From JALZKA01 sp963753385 (lineage in GTDB: Bacteria; Actinomycetota; Thermoleophilia; Solirubrobacterales; 70-9): 64,000 nucleotides of DNA. The notes under the pieces were generated by a model, which was given only the letters and a program-made list of their open reading frames with translations, ran no database searches and was not told where the DNA came from. A program made the translations under genes and the position numbers. Positions 62,388-64,000 of this stretch are shown here, in pieces (positions within the stretch are counted from its first letter, which is position 1; each line of letters opens with the position of its first letter). The stretch covers positions 124,001-188,000 of the forward strand of contig CAVWCC010000008.1 in the NCBI GenBank assembly GCA_963753385.1, in the 5' to 3' direction.

Positions 62388-62777
62388 ATGGACTCGCGCC
62401 GGATCAGGGCGGCGCTGGCGGCGCTCGCCGCCGCGGCGCTGGCCGCGGGCGGGATCGCGGTGTCGAGCGGCGGCGACGAGACGGCGCCGGCGCCCGCGAC
62501 CTCGATCGCCGGCGAGGAGTCGGCCGCGATCGGCGCGACGCTTGCGGCGATCGATTCCGGTGACTTGCCGTATGAGGAGGACGGCGGGGTCTTCCAGAAC
62601 CGCGAGGGCCTGCTGCCCGAGCAGCCGCTCGGCTACTACCGGGAGTACACGGTCGAGACACCGGGCTCGCCCGACCGCGGAGCGCGCCGGCTCGTGATCG
62701 GCGAGGGTGGCGAGACGTACTACACGAGCGACCATTACGCCTCGTTCACCCAGGTCAATCCCGAGGTATTCCGGTGA
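62388..62777 (+). CDS. Secreted barnase-like ribonuclease
   Basis: 129 residues. The N-terminus is a signal peptide (RRIRAALAALAAAALAAGGI). The C-terminal domain, GVFQNREGLLPEQPLGYYRE, followed by YTVETPGSPDRGARRLVIGEGGE and YYTSDHYASF, is the ribonuclease N1/T1/barnase fold with Glu, Arg and His in the expected order. Its stop overlaps the barstar-like gene (GTGA), so enzyme and inhibitor are coupled. It could be a toxin against competitors or a scavenging RNase. Confidence 0.88.
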   Translation: MDSRRIRAALAALAAAALAAGGIAVSSGGDETAPAPATSIAGEESAAIGATLAAIDSGDLPYEEDGGVFQNREGLLPEQPLGYYREYTVETPGSPDRGARRLVIGEGGETYYTSDHYASFTQVNPEVFR

Positions 62778-63166
62778 CCTTGGCCGCCGACCGCGTCGAC
62801 CGCGTCGACTGGAGCTGCGTGCACTTCGCGCGCGAGGGCCCCGACGAGGGCGAGCTGATCGAGCGCGGGATCGGCCTCGTGCTGATTGAGGGTGACCGGA
62901 TCACGGCCGCCGGCGAGCTGATGGACGCGCTCGCGGTGGGCTTCAGCTTTCCCGACTACTTCGGCCGCAACTGGGACGCGGTGGAGGAGTGCCTGCGCGA
63001 CCTCTCCTGGCTGCCCGCCGACGGCTACGTGCTCGTGGTGCGTGCCGCCGAGCGCCTCTGGTCGCGCGACCCGCGCTTGGCCGGCCGGCTGGTCGAGAGC
63101 TGGCTCTTCTGCGCCGAGCACTGGGCACGGCGCGAGAAGCCGTTCCACCTCGTGTTCGAGTGGTAG
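62774..63166 (+). CDS. Barstar-family ribonuclease inhibitor
   Basis: 130 residues: GELMDALAVGFSFPDYFGRNWDAVEECLRDLSWLP is the barstar core (the FPDYFGxNWDA motif whose Asp fills the RNase active site). No signal peptide, so it stays inside and protects the cell from the RNase encoded just upstream. GTG start overlapping by four bases. Confidence 0.92.
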   Translation: MTLAADRVDRVDWSCVHFAREGPDEGELIERGIGLVLIEGDRITAAGELMDALAVGFSFPDYFGRNWDAVEECLRDLSWLPADGYVLVVRAAERLWSRDPRLAGRLVESWLFCAEHWARREKPFHLVFEW

Positions 63167-63293
63167 GCGCGGCTGCGCTTCGAGGCGCTCGATGACGCCT
63201 CGGGCCACCCGGGATTGGGCGGTGTTGAGGGCATCGAGGGGGCGTGGCCCTGGGGGTTGCCGGGGCCGATCCGCCCCCAACCCACACCGAGCG

Positions 63294-63323
63294 TCGACAA
63301 ACGGTCGCTACGCGACCTATAGT
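63294..63323 (+). promoter_or_regulatory. Promoter with palindrome in its spacer
   Basis: TCGACA (63294-63299) and TATAGT (63318-63323) with 18 bases between. The spacer is almost filled by the palindrome GGTCGC-TAC-GCGACC (63303-63317), flanked by two GTCGAC sites. No coding gene follows on this strand before the hairpin at 63361. Confidence 0.5.
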
Positions 63324-63360
63324 CGACACTCGGAACGATGGGCCGGCGACGCTCTATATC

Positions 63361-63399
63361 GGTTGCTGAAACCCGCGACATCCGCGGGAAACAGCAACC
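63361..63399. terminator. Long symmetrical hairpin between convergent genes
   Basis: GGTTGCTG / CAGCAACC outer stem, a symmetrical AAA/AAA internal loop, then CCCGCG-ACATC-CGCGGG. It lies 12 bases from the P450 stop and could end transcripts from both sides, or be the body of a small RNA made from the promoter at 63294. The rest of the 245-base gap (63167-63293) shows nothing else clear. Confidence 0.65.
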
Positions 63400-63411
63400 A
63401 CCTTTGCTGAC

Positions 63412-64000
63412 CTAGGCGCGGGGGCCGGTTTCGAGCGGCAAGGCTGCGATCCCGTTCACGAAGTTGCCGACGAGGTAGCGGGGCTCGCCAACCTCGAACT
63501 CGGGGTAAGCGGTCAGGAGCTCGCTGAACAGCGCCCGGAGCTGCGCCCGGGCCATTGCCGCCCCCATGCAGAAGTGCGGCCCGCCGCCGCCGAAGCCGAC
63601 GTGGCGATTCGGGTCGCGCGTCACGTCGAACCGCTGGGGCTCGTCGAACGCGGTCTCATCCCGGTTCGCCGAGCCGTAGAACATCACGACCTTGTCGCCC
63701 TCGGCGATCGCCTGCCCGGCGAGCTCGGTATCGCGCGCGGCCGTGCGTCGGAACGTCATGACCGGGCTGGCCCAGCGGACGAACTCGTCCACCGCGAGGT
63801 CGATCCGCCCGTCCAGGTCGCCGAGCAGGTGCTCGCGCTGGTCTCCGAATCGCGTCAGCGCGAGCGCCGCGTGGCTGGTGGTGTGGCGCGTCGTGTCGTT
63901 GCCCGCGACGGAGAGCAGGACGAAGAAGGCCGCGATCTCGAAGTCGGTGAGGCGCTCGCCGTCGACCTCCGCCTCGACCAGCGCGGTGATCAGGTCGGCA
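63412..64000 (-). CDS. Cytochrome P450, N-terminal part outside window
   Basis: The last 195 residues of a P450. I-helix oxygen-activation motif AGNDTTRHTTSHA, the K-helix region, PERF-like DEPQRFDVTRDPNRH and the haem loop GFGGGGPHFCMGAAMAR with the cysteine ligand are visible. Sequence style fits bacterial CYP families acting on steroids, terpenes or fatty acids (CYP125/CYP124/CYP142-like). The frame is open to the window edge. Confidence 0.93.
   Translation of the reverse strand, partial: ADLITALVEAEVDGERLTDFEIAAFFVLLSVAGNDTTRHTTSHAALALTRFGDQREHLLGDLDGRIDLAVDEFVRWASPVMTFRRTAARDTELAGQAIAEGDKVVMFYGSANRDETAFDEPQRFDVTRDPNRHVGFGGGGPHFCMGAAMARAQLRALFSELLTAYPEFEVGEPRYLVGNFVNGIAALPLETGPRA

Overview
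The window is a 64-kb piece of a high-GC chromosome, probably from an actinobacterium of the class Thermoleophilia (Solirubrobacterales or Gaiellales type). This is inferred from the uniformly very GC-rich codon use, frequent GTG and TTG starts, ergothioneine genes, tandem Get3/ArsA ATPases of the mycobacterial Rv3679-Rv3680 type, a DipZ-type fusion, a split methylmalonyl-CoA mutase and secreted beta-helix proteins. No rRNA gene, phage, CRISPR array or intact insertion sequence was seen, and no canonical tRNA.

Layout. 1-5.2 kb: secreted beta-helix/RTX-like protein, and a TetR regulator divergent from a Baeyer-Villiger-type monooxygenase. 5.2-13.4 kb: SDR, egtB-egtD, LLM oxidoreductase, class II fructose-bisphosphatase, sugar-dehydrogenase-like lipoprotein, YihY membrane protein. 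13.4-19.1 kb: principal sigma factor with a hairpin-containing leader, PilT-like ATPase, HxlR regulator and a 646-aa unknown protein carrying three repeat insertions. 19.2-25.1 kb: SDR plus two ArsA/Get3 ATPases (minus strand), then a ParA-like ATPase overlapping ftsZ. 25-38 kb: methyltransferases, gamma-glutamyltransferase, adenylate cyclase, DipZ, a candidate structured RNA between convergent genes, a GH57-glycosyltransferase cluster and an orphan AbiEi/DUF559 protein. 38-55.4 kb: acyl-CoA and propionate metabolism (MeaB, acyl-CoA dehydrogenase, thiolase, methylmalonyl-CoA mutase subunits, etfB-etfA, ETF-quinone oxidoreductase). 55.5-64 kb: tandem DUF2294/MpsC-like proteins, rpmE, a DUF1385 protein, prfA-prmC-sua5, rpiB, a barnase/barstar pair and the end of a P450.

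The observations most worth following are three kinds of non-coding structure. (1) Five copies of a ~55-nt two-hairpin element. Three copies fill exactly the gap between two genes of one operon (egtB-egtD, arsA1-arsA2, etfB-etfA), begin at the upstream stop codon and carry the downstream Shine-Dalgarno-like sequence in the second hairpin. (2) Three copies of a 38-nt palindrome inserted in the same reading frame inside two unrelated protein genes, reminiscent of Rickettsia palindromic elements. (3) A ~180-nt plus-strand RNA candidate at 30942-31120 that can fold either as a tRNA-like cloverleaf or as a fully paired four-way junction.

Four genes between 44.6 and 51.1 kb (leucyl aminopeptidase, thiolase, methylmalonyl-CoA mutase, beta-helix protein) contain eight net +1 frameshifts in total, while genes between them are intact. 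This looks more like local sequencing or assembly error than gene decay.
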